In this document: positions 25,399-34,563 of the stretch, in pieces | How the letters are laid out: every line of letters starts with the position of its first letter | Numbering within the stretch: the first letter of the stretch is position 1 | NCBI RefSeq assembly: GCF_004365705.1 | Contig: NZ_SOBN01000002.1 | Location: forward strand, 1,116,001-1,180,000 | Direction: 5' to 3' | Origin: Streptomyces sp. 846.5 | GTDB lineage: Bacteria > Actinomycetota > Actinomycetes > Streptomycetales > Streptomycetaceae | Length of the DNA: 64,000 bases | Notes under the pieces: generated by a model | The model's input: only the letters and a program-made list of their open reading frames with translations | Database searches by the model: none | What the model was told of the DNA's origin: nothing | Made by a program: the position numbers and the translations under genes

Positions 25399-27750
25399 AT
25401 GTCGACCGTCCACCCCCGCGCCTACCTCCCCTTCGTCGCCCCGCCCGCGCCGCTCACGCCCGCCGGACCCGGCGCCCTCGACCCGCTCGCCACCGCCTCC
25501 GTGGTCCGGCTCGGTCCGGACGGCGTCCTCCTGGACGTGCGCAGCACGGCCGGACGCACCGGCGCGCTGTGGCTGCGGCCGGCTGCGGGCCGGGCGGTCC
25601 GGGTCACCCTGCGGATGGCAGGCGTGCCGACCACGCCCAGGGTCGCGCTGGTCCGGGAGGAGGCCCAGCACGGAGCCTGCACAGCCTCCCGGGCGGACGA
25701 CACCGTCGTCCTCGAACTGGCGGGCGGCGCACGGCTGCGGGTGACGCTGGATCCACTGGCGCTGGAACTGTCGGACGCCCGCGGCCGGGTGCTGCGGCAG
25801 GCCACCGACGAGCGCGACTCCAGCGGGACTCTGACCGTGCTGCCGCTGGGCGTCACCGAACTCGACGACGGCTCTCTCGCCTACCACGACAGCTGGTCCG
25901 TCGAGCCCGACGAGCACTTCTACGGCCTCGGCGAGCGCTTCACCGGCCTGGACCTGCGCGGGCAGCAGGTCCAGTGCTGGGTCCTGGACTCCATGGGCTG
26001 CACCGGTACCCGCTCCTACAAGGCCAGCCCGTTCGTCATCTCCAGCCGTGGCTACGCCGTCCTCGTCGACACCACCACCGCGGCCGACTTCGACCTCGCC
26101 CACAGCAACACCGGCGCCTGGTCGATGGTGGTCCCCGACGAGGAGCTGGACTACTACCTGATCACCGGCAGCCCCGGCGAGTGCCTCAGCGCCTACCGGG
26201 ACCTCACCGGACCGGCGCTGCTGCCGCCCGCATGGGCCTTCGGGCCGTGGCTCTCCGGCGGATTCGGTCAGGAGACCGCCGGCAGCGTGCGTGAGCGCGC
26301 ACGCCAGGTCCGCGAGCACCGCTTCCCCTGCGACGTGCTGCACATCGACACCTACTGGCAGCCGCACGGGTCCTGGTCCGACATGCGCTGGGACACCGAC
26401 GCCTTCCCCGACCCGCCGGGCCTGCTGCGCGACCTGGCCGACCAGGGATTCCGCACCTCGCTGTGGATGAACCCCTACCTCGGCGTCGACAGCCCGTACT
26501 ACGCCCAGGCCGAGCAGAACGGCTGGTTCCTGCGCGACGAGCAGGGCGTCACCTGGACCGGTCAGCTCTGGGGCGGGCACCACCCCGACACCTCGCTCCT
26601 CGACCTGACCCACCCCGGGGCCGTCGCCTGGTTCAAGGGGCGGATCCGGGAGGCTCTTTCGAGCGGGGCGTCGGTCCTCAAGACCGACTTCGGCGAGGCC
26701 GTCCCGGCCGGGGCCGTCGCCCACAACGGCATGACCGGCGAGCGCCTGCACAACCTCTACCCGCTGCTCTTCAACGACCTGGCCGCCGAGGTCACCCGCG
26801 AGGTCGCCGACAGCAACGGCCTCACCTGGGGGCGCTCCTCCTGGACCGGCGGCCAGCGGCACGGCGCCAAATGGACCGGGGACCCGAACTCCGACTGGCG
26901 CGACCTCGCCTCGACCCTGCGGGCCGGCCTCTCCCTCGGGCTGACCGGGCACCCCTTCTGGAGCCATGACATCGGCGGCTTCCACGGCACGCCCACCCCC
27001 GAACTCTTCGTCCGCTGGGCCCAGTTCGGCATGCTCTCACCGCTGAGCCGGTTCCACGGGATGACCTCCCGGCTGCCCTGGGACTTCGGCGACGAGGCCT
27101 ACGCAGCCGTTCTGCACGCCGCCCGGCTGCGGATGACGCTGCTGCCCGCGCTCTACTCCGCCGCCGTCGAAGCCGTCCGCACCGGCGAACCGCTCACCCG
27201 CCCGATGGTCCTCGACCACCCGGACCGGCCCGACGCCCATGCCGCGGACCTGCAGTACCTGCTCGGCCCGGACCTGCTGGTCGCACCCGTCTACGCCCCG
27301 GGCGGCCGCCGACCCGTCTGGTTCCCCCCGGGCGAATGGCTCCCCTACGCGGGCGGCGAGCCGGTCTCCGGACCCGCCTGGCGCGACGTCGAACTGCCCC
27401 TCGCCACCGCGCCGCTGTGGATCCGGGCCGGAGCACTGGTGCTCACCACCCGCCCCGCCGAACGCGCCGGGGACGCACCGTTCGCGGAGGTGACCGCCGT
27501 CTGGACGATGCCGCAGGCCACCGCCCGGGCCGTGCTGCACGACGAGGACGGCAGCCGCACGGTCGTCACCACCGCCCTGGACGGCCGACGTCTGCATGTG
27601 CACACGGAAGGCTCCCCTCTCGAACCACGGCTGAGGATCGCCATCCTCAGCTCCACCGACGCCACTCCGCCGACAACGGACCTGGGCGCCGCCGCCATCG
27701 AGGTGAACAGCATGCTGGACCTCATGGCGGAGCCGCCGACAACCACATAG
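25399..27750 (+). CDS. GH31 alpha-xylosidase-like glycoside hydrolase
   Basis: A 783-residue cytoplasmic enzyme of glycoside hydrolase family 31, closest in motif pattern to YicI-type alpha-xylosidases. The nucleophile is Asp430 in VLKTDFGEAVP, and the general acid/base is probably Asp495 in WTGDPNSDW. LTGHPFWSHDIGGF, SRFHGMTSRLPWDFGDEA and PAWAFGPWLSGGFGQ are family hallmarks. It lacks a signal peptide and closes the importer operon, so it should remove alpha-linked xylose (or glucose) from the non-reducing end of imported oligosaccharides. ATG 25399 is preceded by CTGGAGAGCC. Substrate is inferred from motif similarity only. Confidence 0.85.
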   Translation: MSTVHPRAYLPFVAPPAPLTPAGPGALDPLATASVVRLGPDGVLLDVRSTAGRTGALWLRPAAGRAVRVTLRMAGVPTTPRVALVREEAQHGACTASRADDTVVLELAGGARLRVTLDPLALELSDARGRVLRQATDERDSSGTLTVLPLGVTELDDGSLAYHDSWSVEPDEHFYGLGERFTGLDLRGQQVQCWVLDSMGCTGTRSYKASPFVISSRGYAVLVDTTTAADFDLAHSNTGAWSMVVPDEELDYYLITGSPGECLSAYRDLTGPALLPPAWAFGPWLSGGFGQETAGSVRERARQVREHRFPCDVLHIDTYWQPHGSWSDMRWDTDAFPDPPGLLRDLADQGFRTSLWMNPYLGVDSPYYAQAEQNGWFLRDEQGVTWTGQLWGGHHPDTSLLDLTHPGAVAWFKGRIREALSSGASVLKTDFGEAVPAGAVAHNGMTGERLHNLYPLLFNDLAAEVTREVADSNGLTWGRSSWTGGQRHGAKWTGDPNSDWRDLASTLRAGLSLGLTGHPFWSHDIGGFHGTPTPELFVRWAQFGMLSPLSRFHGMTSRLPWDFGDEAYAAVLHAARLRMTLLPALYSAAVEAVRTGEPLTRPMVLDHPDRPDAHAADLQYLLGPDLLVAPVYAPGGRRPVWFPPGEWLPYAGGEPVSGPAWRDVELPLATAPLWIRAGALVLTTRPAERAGDAPFAEVTAVWTMPQATARAVLHDEDGSRTVVTTALDGRRLHVHTEGSPLEPRLRIAILSSTDATPPTTDLGAAAIEVNSMLDLMAEPPTTT

Positions 27751-27904
27751 TCCCTGCCGCTCAGCGCACACGCCACCGATGCGCAGCGCTGCTCGGGCGG
27801 AGGGGATCGCGAGGGCGGCGATCAACTGGGCAGCGACGACCATGGGGCCTCCGATTCGGTTGCGGGCAAGGTAGCGCGAGGGGCTGACATCGCCTCCGAT
27901 GTGA

Positions 27905-28141
27905 GGCCTGCCGCAGGGCCTCGAAGCACGCAGCAGGGTCTCCCGGCTGACGCCCCGTGAGACGGACGTCCTGGCGCAGCTGGCACGTGGCGATTCCAAC
28001 GCGGAGATCGCCGCGGCGCTGGGGATGCGCGAGAGCACCGTCAAGGCACACGTCAGCCGCGTCCTCAGCACCCTCGGCGCCGGCAACCGCGTCCAGGCCG
28101 CTCTCCTGGCCCGCGACGTGGGGCTGGGCGGACCCGGATGA
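27905..28141 (+). pseudogene. LuxR-type response-regulator C-terminal remnant
   Basis: The open frame after a TGA at 27902-27904 encodes RLTPRETDVLAQLARGDSNAEI...ALGMRESTVKAHVSR, an intact LuxR-family HTH ending at a stop at 28139-28141. No receiver domain and no start codon with a ribosome-binding site precede it. It is best read as the tail of a NarL-type regulator whose 5' part was deleted, perhaps when the two flanking glycan loci were joined. Confidence 0.7.
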
Positions 28142-28179
28142 CCGGTTCGTCGCGACGCGGGCCGTGGACCGGTGCCGGG

Positions 28180-30192
28180 TCAGTTGATCCGGCGGACGGT
28201 CCAGAGTTGGTCGGAGCTGTCGAGTTCGGTCCAGGAGACGGCCTTGGCGAGGTCGCTGGAGGAGCCCTGGGCGATGGTGACGAAGCGGCCGGTGGACTTG
28301 GACTGGATCAGGTACTGGTTGCCGTGCGGGACCAGGGTCCAGACCTGGGCCGCGTTGCCGGAGGCGGCCGGGGTCTGGGTGATCGCTTCGCTGGAGGCCG
28401 GGCTGGTGTCGGTGAGCGCGAGCCCGGACTGGCCGTTGACGATCTGGTAGCCGCCGCTCACCGCGACGAAGCGCCACAGGTGCCAGTTCTGGTTGGCGTA
28501 CCACCACTGGTCGGCCTGGGTGCCCGAGGTGGTGGAGCCGCCGGGGATCTCCAGGTACTCGCCGAAGTTGTTCTGGATGGAGAGGAGCCCGGAGGTCAGG
28601 TCGGGGAACGCGGTCTGGGTGAGGGTCCAGTGCTGGTTGCCGCCGCCGGTGCTCTCCCACTGGTCGACGGAAGATCCGGAGGTCTTGGCCCACTGGTAGT
28701 CGTCGAGCAGCAGGTTGCTCCTGCGGTTGGTGATCGTGAAGCTGCCGTCCGAGAGCTGGGCGACGGCCCAGTCCTGGGCGGCGGAGCCGGGCGAGGCGGT
28801 GTCCAGTTCGACGGTGGCTCCGTCGGTGGTGGAGCCGCCGGTCGCGGCGAGCCGTAGGCCGCTGGCCGCGTTGGTGAGGGTGAAGTAGCCGTTGGCCTGG
28901 CGGTTCAGGGTCCACTGTTGCTGGGCGGAGCCGGGCGAGGCGGTGAGCTGGACCGCGCGGGTGCCGCTCGTCGTGCCGGTGGCGCCGGCGTTGAGGCCGG
29001 AGTAGCTGTTGCTCAGCGTGTAGGTGGCGCCGTTGGAGATGCCCGGGGCGATGTTGTCGAAGGCGAACTGGACCTGGTTGAGGTAGTTGCTGTCGTGGTA
29101 GCCGCCGGTGAGCGTCAGCACGGTGTTGCCGTCGGGCATCAGCATCAGCGAACGGCTGTAGCCGCCGGGTGCGTTGGACGCCTGGGACTTCCATGCGCTC
29201 GGGTCGCCGTTGGCGGTGTTGACGGCGAGCGCGGTCTGGCCGCCGTCGCTGACGACGATGGTGCCGTACTGGCCGCCGCTGGGGGTCCAGACGACATAGG
29301 GCTGGCAGCAGGGCTTGGTGCCGTCGTTGAGGACGATCTGCTGGCCGGTCGCGGAGGCGAAGCTCTCGGGGTCGGCGGCGATCCGGTAGTAGGCGGGGCA
29401 GCCGCCGCCGGGGGCGTTGCAGTACTCGTAGGTCATGATCCAGCGCCCGCCGCTGATCTGCGCGACGGTCGCCATGCCGGGGCGCGCGGTCTGCGCCGGG
29501 TAGACGACGTCGTCCACGACCGAGCCCCAGGTGGTGCCGTCCGTGGTGGTCTGGTGGACCAGCATCTGGGAGTGGACGGAGTTCTGCCGCTGGTCGGAGT
29601 AGTAGACGATCAGCTTGCCGTTGTTCATCAGCAGGAACGGTTCCCACACCGGGGTGTTGGGGTCCTGGACGTAGGCCGCGCCGCCCTTGGCCACCGAGCT
29701 GAGGAAGTGCCAGGTCTGCCCGTGGTCGGTGCTGTCGAAGAGCAGGATCTCGGTGGAGCTGCGGTCCGAGGGCACGGACAGTCCCGACTCCAGCAGCGTG
29801 CCGGCGGGCAATGCGCCCAGGGCGGCCGGGAGTTCGTAGATCTGTGGGTTCCAGCGCATGCCGTAGCCGTTGACGGTGTCGGTGACCTGGGAGAGGTAGC
29901 TCCAGGTGGATCCGCCGTCGGTGCTCTTGTAGACCGGGAACACCGGGGTGGTGTTGGTGTATACCTCGAAGGTGCTGAGCATGGTGCCGTTGGCGTCGCC
30001 GGCGTGGCGGAGGGTGACGCCTCGGGCGTACATGGCGCCGGGGTTGACGTAGCCGGCGCTCGCGGTCGGGGTGAAGATCGTCTGCACCCCACTGGTCTCG
30101 GCCCGGGCGGTGGGGCCCCAGACCAGGCAGAGGGCCACGGCGGTGAGTACCGCCAGCGCTGCTGCCCAGGGGGATCTCGCGGCTCTGGTCAT
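28180..30192 (-). CDS. Secreted sialidase-fold hydrolase with ricin-type lectin tail
   Basis: A 670-residue secreted protein. It has a signal peptide (MTRAARSPWAAALAVLTAVALCLVWGPTARAE), an N-terminal six-bladed propeller with Asp-box STDGGSTW and conserved VWEPFLLMNNGKLIVYYSD, RPGMATVAQISGGRWIMTYEY and GYSRSLMLMPDG blocks, then (from about 390) one or two ricin B-type beta-trefoils with repeated QxW endings (QQQWTL, QDWAV, QHWTL, QVWTLV, QLWTV). The propeller blocks recall GH93 exo-arabinanases as well as sialidases; catalysis is not assignable by eye. The ATG at 30192 follows AAGGACGG. It is paralogous to the gene at 30532 and lies in the GH42/sugar-importer locus. Confidence 0.8.
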   Translation of the reverse strand: MTRAARSPWAAALAVLTAVALCLVWGPTARAETSGVQTIFTPTASAGYVNPGAMYARGVTLRHAGDANGTMLSTFEVYTNTTPVFPVYKSTDGGSTWSYLSQVTDTVNGYGMRWNPQIYELPAALGALPAGTLLESGLSVPSDRSSTEILLFDSTDHGQTWHFLSSVAKGGAAYVQDPNTPVWEPFLLMNNGKLIVYYSDQRQNSVHSQMLVHQTTTDGTTWGSVVDDVVYPAQTARPGMATVAQISGGRWIMTYEYCNAPGGGCPAYYRIAADPESFASATGQQIVLNDGTKPCCQPYVVWTPSGGQYGTIVVSDGGQTALAVNTANGDPSAWKSQASNAPGGYSRSLMLMPDGNTVLTLTGGYHDSNYLNQVQFAFDNIAPGISNGATYTLSNSYSGLNAGATGTTSGTRAVQLTASPGSAQQQWTLNRQANGYFTLTNAASGLRLAATGGSTTDGATVELDTASPGSAAQDWAVAQLSDGSFTITNRRSNLLLDDYQWAKTSGSSVDQWESTGGGNQHWTLTQTAFPDLTSGLLSIQNNFGEYLEIPGGSTTSGTQADQWWYANQNWHLWRFVAVSGGYQIVNGQSGLALTDTSPASSEAITQTPAASGNAAQVWTLVPHGNQYLIQSKSTGRFVTIAQGSSSDLAKAVSWTELDSSDQLWTVRRIN

Positions 30193-30251
30193 CGATCCGT
30201 CCTTTCCTTTCTCGGAACGTGCTGGGTGGGGACGGCCGGTCGGGGAGCGGG

Positions 30252-30420
30252 TCAGCCCCGACCGGCCGTCGGCAGTGGGCGCCTCAGTGCGAGGCGGGCG
30301 TCTGCGGCGATGGCCCGGCCGTCGAGGGCGTCGGTCAGCGGGAAGTGGACGGTCACCCCGGTGGGTTCCCAGTTGAAGTGGTGCAGGGTGTGGACCCGGT
30401 GCTTGAGTCCGCGGTGCTCG
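30252..30420 (-). pseudogene. Glycosidase C-terminal remnant (GH42-like tail)
   Basis: Between the two paralogous propeller genes, the minus strand holds a frame reading KHRVHTLHHFNWEPTGVTVHFPLTDALDGRAI, ending at a stop at 30252-30254. It closely mirrors the end of the intact beta-galactosidase at 32376 (RRVHIVHNWNWEPTQV...VLSDVLDGSSI). It has no start or catalytic part, so it is the leftover of a second GH42 gene, consistent with a duplication of a propeller-GH42 unit followed by loss. Confidence 0.65.
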
Positions 30421-30531
30421 TCCGGCCGTGCCCGGCAGTTGCTGCACCTTGACTTCTCCGGCCTGGTCCTCGCCGCCGGCCGGGTGGTCCAGCGCGCGTG
30501 CGTCCGACCGGTGGCCCGACACCGGGAGGCG

Positions 30532-32355
30532 TCAGCGCCGGAGGAGCTTCCACTCCTGGGAGCCGTCCGAGGCCGCGTACTGCAGGGTCAGCGGCGCACC
30601 GGCGGAGGCGCCGGTCAGGTACAGGGCCGTGTTCTTGACCGCCTGGAGTTCGTAGTACCCGTGGGCGCTCTTGACGAGGTTCCAGCTGCCGGTGGCGCTG
30701 TTGTCGACCCACTGGCCGAGCTGCTGGCCGACCGTGGCGTTGCCGGTCCAGATGGCTGCCGCGCGGCCGCCCGCCTTGTTCAGCAGGGTGACGCCGCCCT
30801 GCGGCTCGGTGGCGATGTGCCAGTACTGGGTGTCAGGGTTCGAGGTGGCGCCGGCGTTCTCCAGCACGACGTCGGGAACGTTGCCGTTGCCGAGGTTCGC
30901 GTCGTTGGTGTGGCCGCCGGTGCCGATCACCTGGCCGGTCTTCCGGTTGACCAGCTGGTAGTAGGCGCCGGTCGAGTGGCCGAGGTCGACCTCGGCGTAC
31001 GCGAGCGTGGAGACGCCCTGGTTGCGCAGGATCACCAGGCGGCCGGTACCGGCGACGTACTGCAGGTCACGGCTGTACCCGGCGCCCAGAGGCGCCTGGT
31101 ACTCCGTCCAGGTGCCGTCGCTGCGGCCGCTCCCGTCGACCCAGATGTCGCCACTGCCCGCGGCGTTGTAGGCCAGGCGGCCGTTGGGCAGCCTGATGAT
31201 GACCGGGCTGCCGCCGGTGGCGAGGGACTGCGAGCCGGCATCGACCGGCAGCGAGGTGACGGCCTGTCCGGCGGAGGTGTCGCGGCGGAAGTCCAGCGGG
31301 CTGTCGGAGACCTTGTACCTGACGTTGGTCCCGCCGCCCCAGTACTCGTAGGTCAGCAGCCACTTGCCGTCCGTGGTGGGGACGAGGTTGGCCATGCCGG
31401 GCCGCCCGCCGCCGATCTCCGTCTTGCCGCCGCCCGCGTCCTGAGTCGACCCAGCCTGGGTCAGCCCCGCGACATCGACGACCGGGGCGCTCCAGTTCGC
31501 GCTGCGGCCGTCCCAGGTACGGTGCGCGAGAATCTGGCCGAGCGAGTCCTTGGCGGTGCCGTTGGCCGGGTCCGGAGTGGGGATGCCCGTGGTCGGGTCG
31601 TATCCGGTGTAGTCGTTCTCGTCCGAGTAGTAGCAGATGAGCTTCCCCTGATAGACCATCAGGTACGGCTCCCACAGCGGGTCCGACTGCCGGTAGGTGT
31701 TCGCTGTGGCGATGTTCTGGCCGAGCGCGCCCGCGCTGCCGCCCTGCCAGCCGCCGGTGGCGATGATGCCCTGCACCTTCCAGGTCACGCCCTGGTCGGT
31801 GCTGGCGTACAGGGCGATGGCCAGGTTGCTGCGGTCGCCGTCGTTGGACGGCGTCCAGTTGGGGTCGGCCGCCTTGTGCTCGAGGTAGTAGGAGTCGTCG
31901 CCGGACACCACGCTCGCCAGCAGCAGCGTTCCCCGCTTCAGCGTCCCGACGTTCTGCGGGAGCGTGTAGAGGTAGGGGTTGGTCCAGTTGCTGGTGTACT
32001 TCGCGTACTTGGGGTCGGTGGAGAGGTACGCGGGGGCCTTGACCTCGGACAGCGGCTGCCAGGACGTGCCGTGGTCGTCGCTTTTGTAGACGGGCAGGGT
32101 CTGCCCGTCCGCGCTGCCGCTCGCCGGCACCACGGTCGACTTCTCGAACGAAGCGACCAGTCGCCCGCTCGGCAACTGCGCCGACTTCGGGTAGATCGCG
32201 CAGTTGCCCAGGCCCTTCAGGCACGACTGGCTGCCGAGCTGGTAGAGGATGCCACCGGTCGGATCGTACGCCCGCGCACTGGCCATGGGGAACGCCAGCA
32301 GGGCGACGGTCGTGGCGAGGACGGCCAGCGTTCTGGCCGGTCGTGCAGTGAGCAT
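30532..32355 (-). CDS. Secreted sialidase-fold hydrolase with ricin-like domain
   Basis: A 607-residue secreted paralogue of the 28180 protein. It has a signal peptide (MLTARPARTLAVLATTVALLAFPMASARA), an N-terminal propeller with LWEPYLMVYQGKLICYYSDEND, GRPGMANLVPTTDGKWLLTYEY and GYSRDLQYVAGTGRLVILRNQG, then a single beta-trefoil (about 470-607: YYQLVNRKTGQVIGTGG, TQYWHI, GSWNLVKS, QEWKLL). Its mature start YDPTGGILYQLGSQSCLKG and its internal Cys pair differ from the paralogue, suggesting a different specificity. The ATG has AAGGAG five bases upstream. It follows the GH42 gene by 20 bp and is probably cotranscribed with it. Confidence 0.8.
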   Translation of the reverse strand: MLTARPARTLAVLATTVALLAFPMASARAYDPTGGILYQLGSQSCLKGLGNCAIYPKSAQLPSGRLVASFEKSTVVPASGSADGQTLPVYKSDDHGTSWQPLSEVKAPAYLSTDPKYAKYTSNWTNPYLYTLPQNVGTLKRGTLLLASVVSGDDSYYLEHKAADPNWTPSNDGDRSNLAIALYASTDQGVTWKVQGIIATGGWQGGSAGALGQNIATANTYRQSDPLWEPYLMVYQGKLICYYSDENDYTGYDPTTGIPTPDPANGTAKDSLGQILAHRTWDGRSANWSAPVVDVAGLTQAGSTQDAGGGKTEIGGGRPGMANLVPTTDGKWLLTYEYWGGGTNVRYKVSDSPLDFRRDTSAGQAVTSLPVDAGSQSLATGGSPVIIRLPNGRLAYNAAGSGDIWVDGSGRSDGTWTEYQAPLGAGYSRDLQYVAGTGRLVILRNQGVSTLAYAEVDLGHSTGAYYQLVNRKTGQVIGTGGHTNDANLGNGNVPDVVLENAGATSNPDTQYWHIATEPQGGVTLLNKAGGRAAAIWTGNATVGQQLGQWVDNSATGSWNLVKSAHGYYELQAVKNTALYLTGASAGAPLTLQYAASDGSQEWKLLRR

Positions 32356-32375
32356 GATTACTCCTTGATGGTGGG

Positions 32376-34520
32376 TCAGGAGACGAGTACGCGAACGTCC
32401 CAGGCACCGAGGTCGATTGCGGCGCCGACGGGGATGGAGCTGCCGTCCAGGACGTCGGACAGCACCACAGGGGCCTGTACCTGGGTGGGTTCCCAGTTCC
32501 AGTTGTGGACGATGTGGACCCGGCGTCCGTCCGGCGCGGTGCCGGTGGTGGCGGTGACGGAGGCGGGCAGGTCCGTCCAGCCGCCGACCGGGGTGGGGGC
32601 GAGCCATCCGGCCAGGGCCTGGGCCAGTTCGCGCCCGGGGACGGTGCCGACGCAGGTGACGCGGCCCCGGCCGTGGCGCCGGGTGGTGACGGCGGGCCAG
32701 CGGCCGAAGTGCGGGTGGTCGTAGCCGGCCAGCACCTCGGCGTCCTGGACGGTGAGGGCGTCGACCCAGCGGGTGGCGGTCGCCGTGGACGGCAGCGACA
32801 GCGGGCTGCCGGCGGTGGCGCGTACCGGCAGTGGGGCGGTGAGGTTGCTGAACTCCTCGTACTGCGCGCCCGCGGCCTCGGTGAGACGTCCGGGGGCCGG
32901 TTCCTGCCGGGCCCGGGCCTCCAGGTCGGCGTACCCGGTGCGTGGTCCGAGCACCAGGTGGCCGCCGGCCTCCGCGTAGGCGGCGAACCAGTCCAGCGTG
33001 GTGTCGTCGGCGAGGTAGAGGGCGGGGGCGACCAGGACCGGGTGCTTCCGGGCCGCCTCGTCCGGGCTGAGCCCCGGCCGCTCGCCGGTCGGGTCGTGCA
33101 ACTGGCGGGCGTGCACGATGCGGACCTGGCGGCCGGAGTCGAAGGCGCCGCGGTAGAAGGGGTCGAAGATCCGGTGGTAGGAGGCCGGGTCGGGGTCGCC
33201 GTCCGCGGTCGACAGCGGCGGGTACTTCTGCATCAGCCACTTGCTCGGCGTCGAGTAGACCAGGGTGATGTCCGCGTCCGGCTCGATACCGGCGACCAGG
33301 GTCCCGGCCGCGTCCAGTTCCGTGCCCAGGCGGGCCAGTTCGGCGTAGGTGCGGCCGGGCCGGCCGCTGTGCGGGAGGATGCCGCCCCAGTAGGTCTCCG
33401 CGCCGTAGGGCAGGGTGCGCCAGTGCCAGTACTCGATCATCTGCGCGCCCCGGGCGACCAGCGCCCAGGCGGCCTGCCGCCACTGGCCGTCGAAGCCGGG
33501 CCGGTTGTCCCAGGGGAAGCCGATGCTCTGGGCGTTGGTCTCGGTGACCAGGAACGGGGCCTGGCGGGAGGAGAACATCCAGTCCGCGGTCTGGTAGAGC
33601 GCCCAGGTTCCGGTGGTCTTCCAGACCTGTTCGTGGTCCTCCGGGGTGGGGTCGGGCAGCGCCAGGCCGTCCTGCATGTCGTAGTAGGGGTTGCCGGTGG
33701 CGACGTCGAGGCTGTCGGTCAGCTCGTCGTCCTCCACCGCGCGGCGGGTGTAGGAGATGCAGGTGGTGACGAACTGCTCGGGACGGGCGTACTCGCGCAC
33801 CAGGCCCGCCTGCCAGGCGATGAACTCGGTGGTCTGCCGGGCCTGGAACTCCCGCCAGGCTACGTCGTACTGGGGCTGGGCGTTGCCGTCCGGCGTCCAC
33901 AGATCGGCCCAGGTGGACAGCCGGTGCGACCAGTAGACCAGGCCCCACTCGCGGTTGAGCGTCTCCACGTCGCCGTACTCGGCGCGCAGATGGTCGGTGA
34001 AGCGCTGGAACACCCCGTGGTTGTGCAGCAGTTCGAAGCCGGGTTCGTTGTCGACCTGGAACCCGATGACGGCCGGGTGCGTGGCGTAGCGCTCCAGGAT
34101 TCTGCGGATGACCCGTTCGGCGTGGAAGCGGAAGGCGGGGTGGGTGAAGTCGACCTCCTGGCGCGCGCCCCAGCCGATCCGCTGCCCGGTGGCCCGCTCG
34201 CCGGCGATCTCCGGGTACTGGCGTGCCAGCCAGGGCGGCACCGCGTAGGTCGGCGTGCCGAGGATCACGGATATCCCGCGCTCATGGGCCCCGTCCAGGA
34301 CCGGCTGGAGCCAGTCCAGGTCGAAGCGGCCGTTCTCGGGCTCCCAGGTGGACCAGACCGACTCGCCGACCCGGATCACGGTGAAGCGGGCGTCGGCCAT
34401 CAGGTCCAGGTCGGTCTTGAGGCGCTCCTGGGCCTGCTGGTCCTCCGGCAGGAAGTCGTGGGGCTGGTACTCGTGGTAGTACGCGGCGCCGAACAGGACG
34501 CGGGCGGGCAGGACCGCCAT
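32376..34520 (-). CDS. GH42 beta-galactosidase
   Basis: A 714-residue cytoplasmic enzyme of glycoside hydrolase family 42. The (beta/alpha)8 domain starts LFGAAYYHEYQP. The acid/base is Glu159 in FQVDNEPG, the nucleophile Glu327 in LVTETNAQSIG. A trimerisation domain and a small C-terminal beta domain (to WDVRVLVS) follow, and length fits the family. No signal peptide, so it works on imported beta-galactosides. It lies between the importer permeases (43 bp downstream of permease 34564) and the secreted propeller enzyme, giving a compact degrade-import-hydrolyse locus for a galactose-containing polymer such as arabinogalactan (polymer inferred). Confidence 0.92.
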   Translation of the reverse strand: MAVLPARVLFGAAYYHEYQPHDFLPEDQQAQERLKTDLDLMADARFTVIRVGESVWSTWEPENGRFDLDWLQPVLDGAHERGISVILGTPTYAVPPWLARQYPEIAGERATGQRIGWGARQEVDFTHPAFRFHAERVIRRILERYATHPAVIGFQVDNEPGFELLHNHGVFQRFTDHLRAEYGDVETLNREWGLVYWSHRLSTWADLWTPDGNAQPQYDVAWREFQARQTTEFIAWQAGLVREYARPEQFVTTCISYTRRAVEDDELTDSLDVATGNPYYDMQDGLALPDPTPEDHEQVWKTTGTWALYQTADWMFSSRQAPFLVTETNAQSIGFPWDNRPGFDGQWRQAAWALVARGAQMIEYWHWRTLPYGAETYWGGILPHSGRPGRTYAELARLGTELDAAGTLVAGIEPDADITLVYSTPSKWLMQKYPPLSTADGDPDPASYHRIFDPFYRGAFDSGRQVRIVHARQLHDPTGERPGLSPDEAARKHPVLVAPALYLADDTTLDWFAAYAEAGGHLVLGPRTGYADLEARARQEPAPGRLTEAAGAQYEEFSNLTAPLPVRATAGSPLSLPSTATATRWVDALTVQDAEVLAGYDHPHFGRWPAVTTRRHGRGRVTCVGTVPGRELAQALAGWLAPTPVGGWTDLPASVTATTGTAPDGRRVHIVHNWNWEPTQVQAPVVLSDVLDGSSIPVGAAIDLGAWDVRVLVS

Positions 34521-34563
34521 GAAGGCAACCTCCGAGGGGAGTTGAACGGGACAGGGCTCAGTG

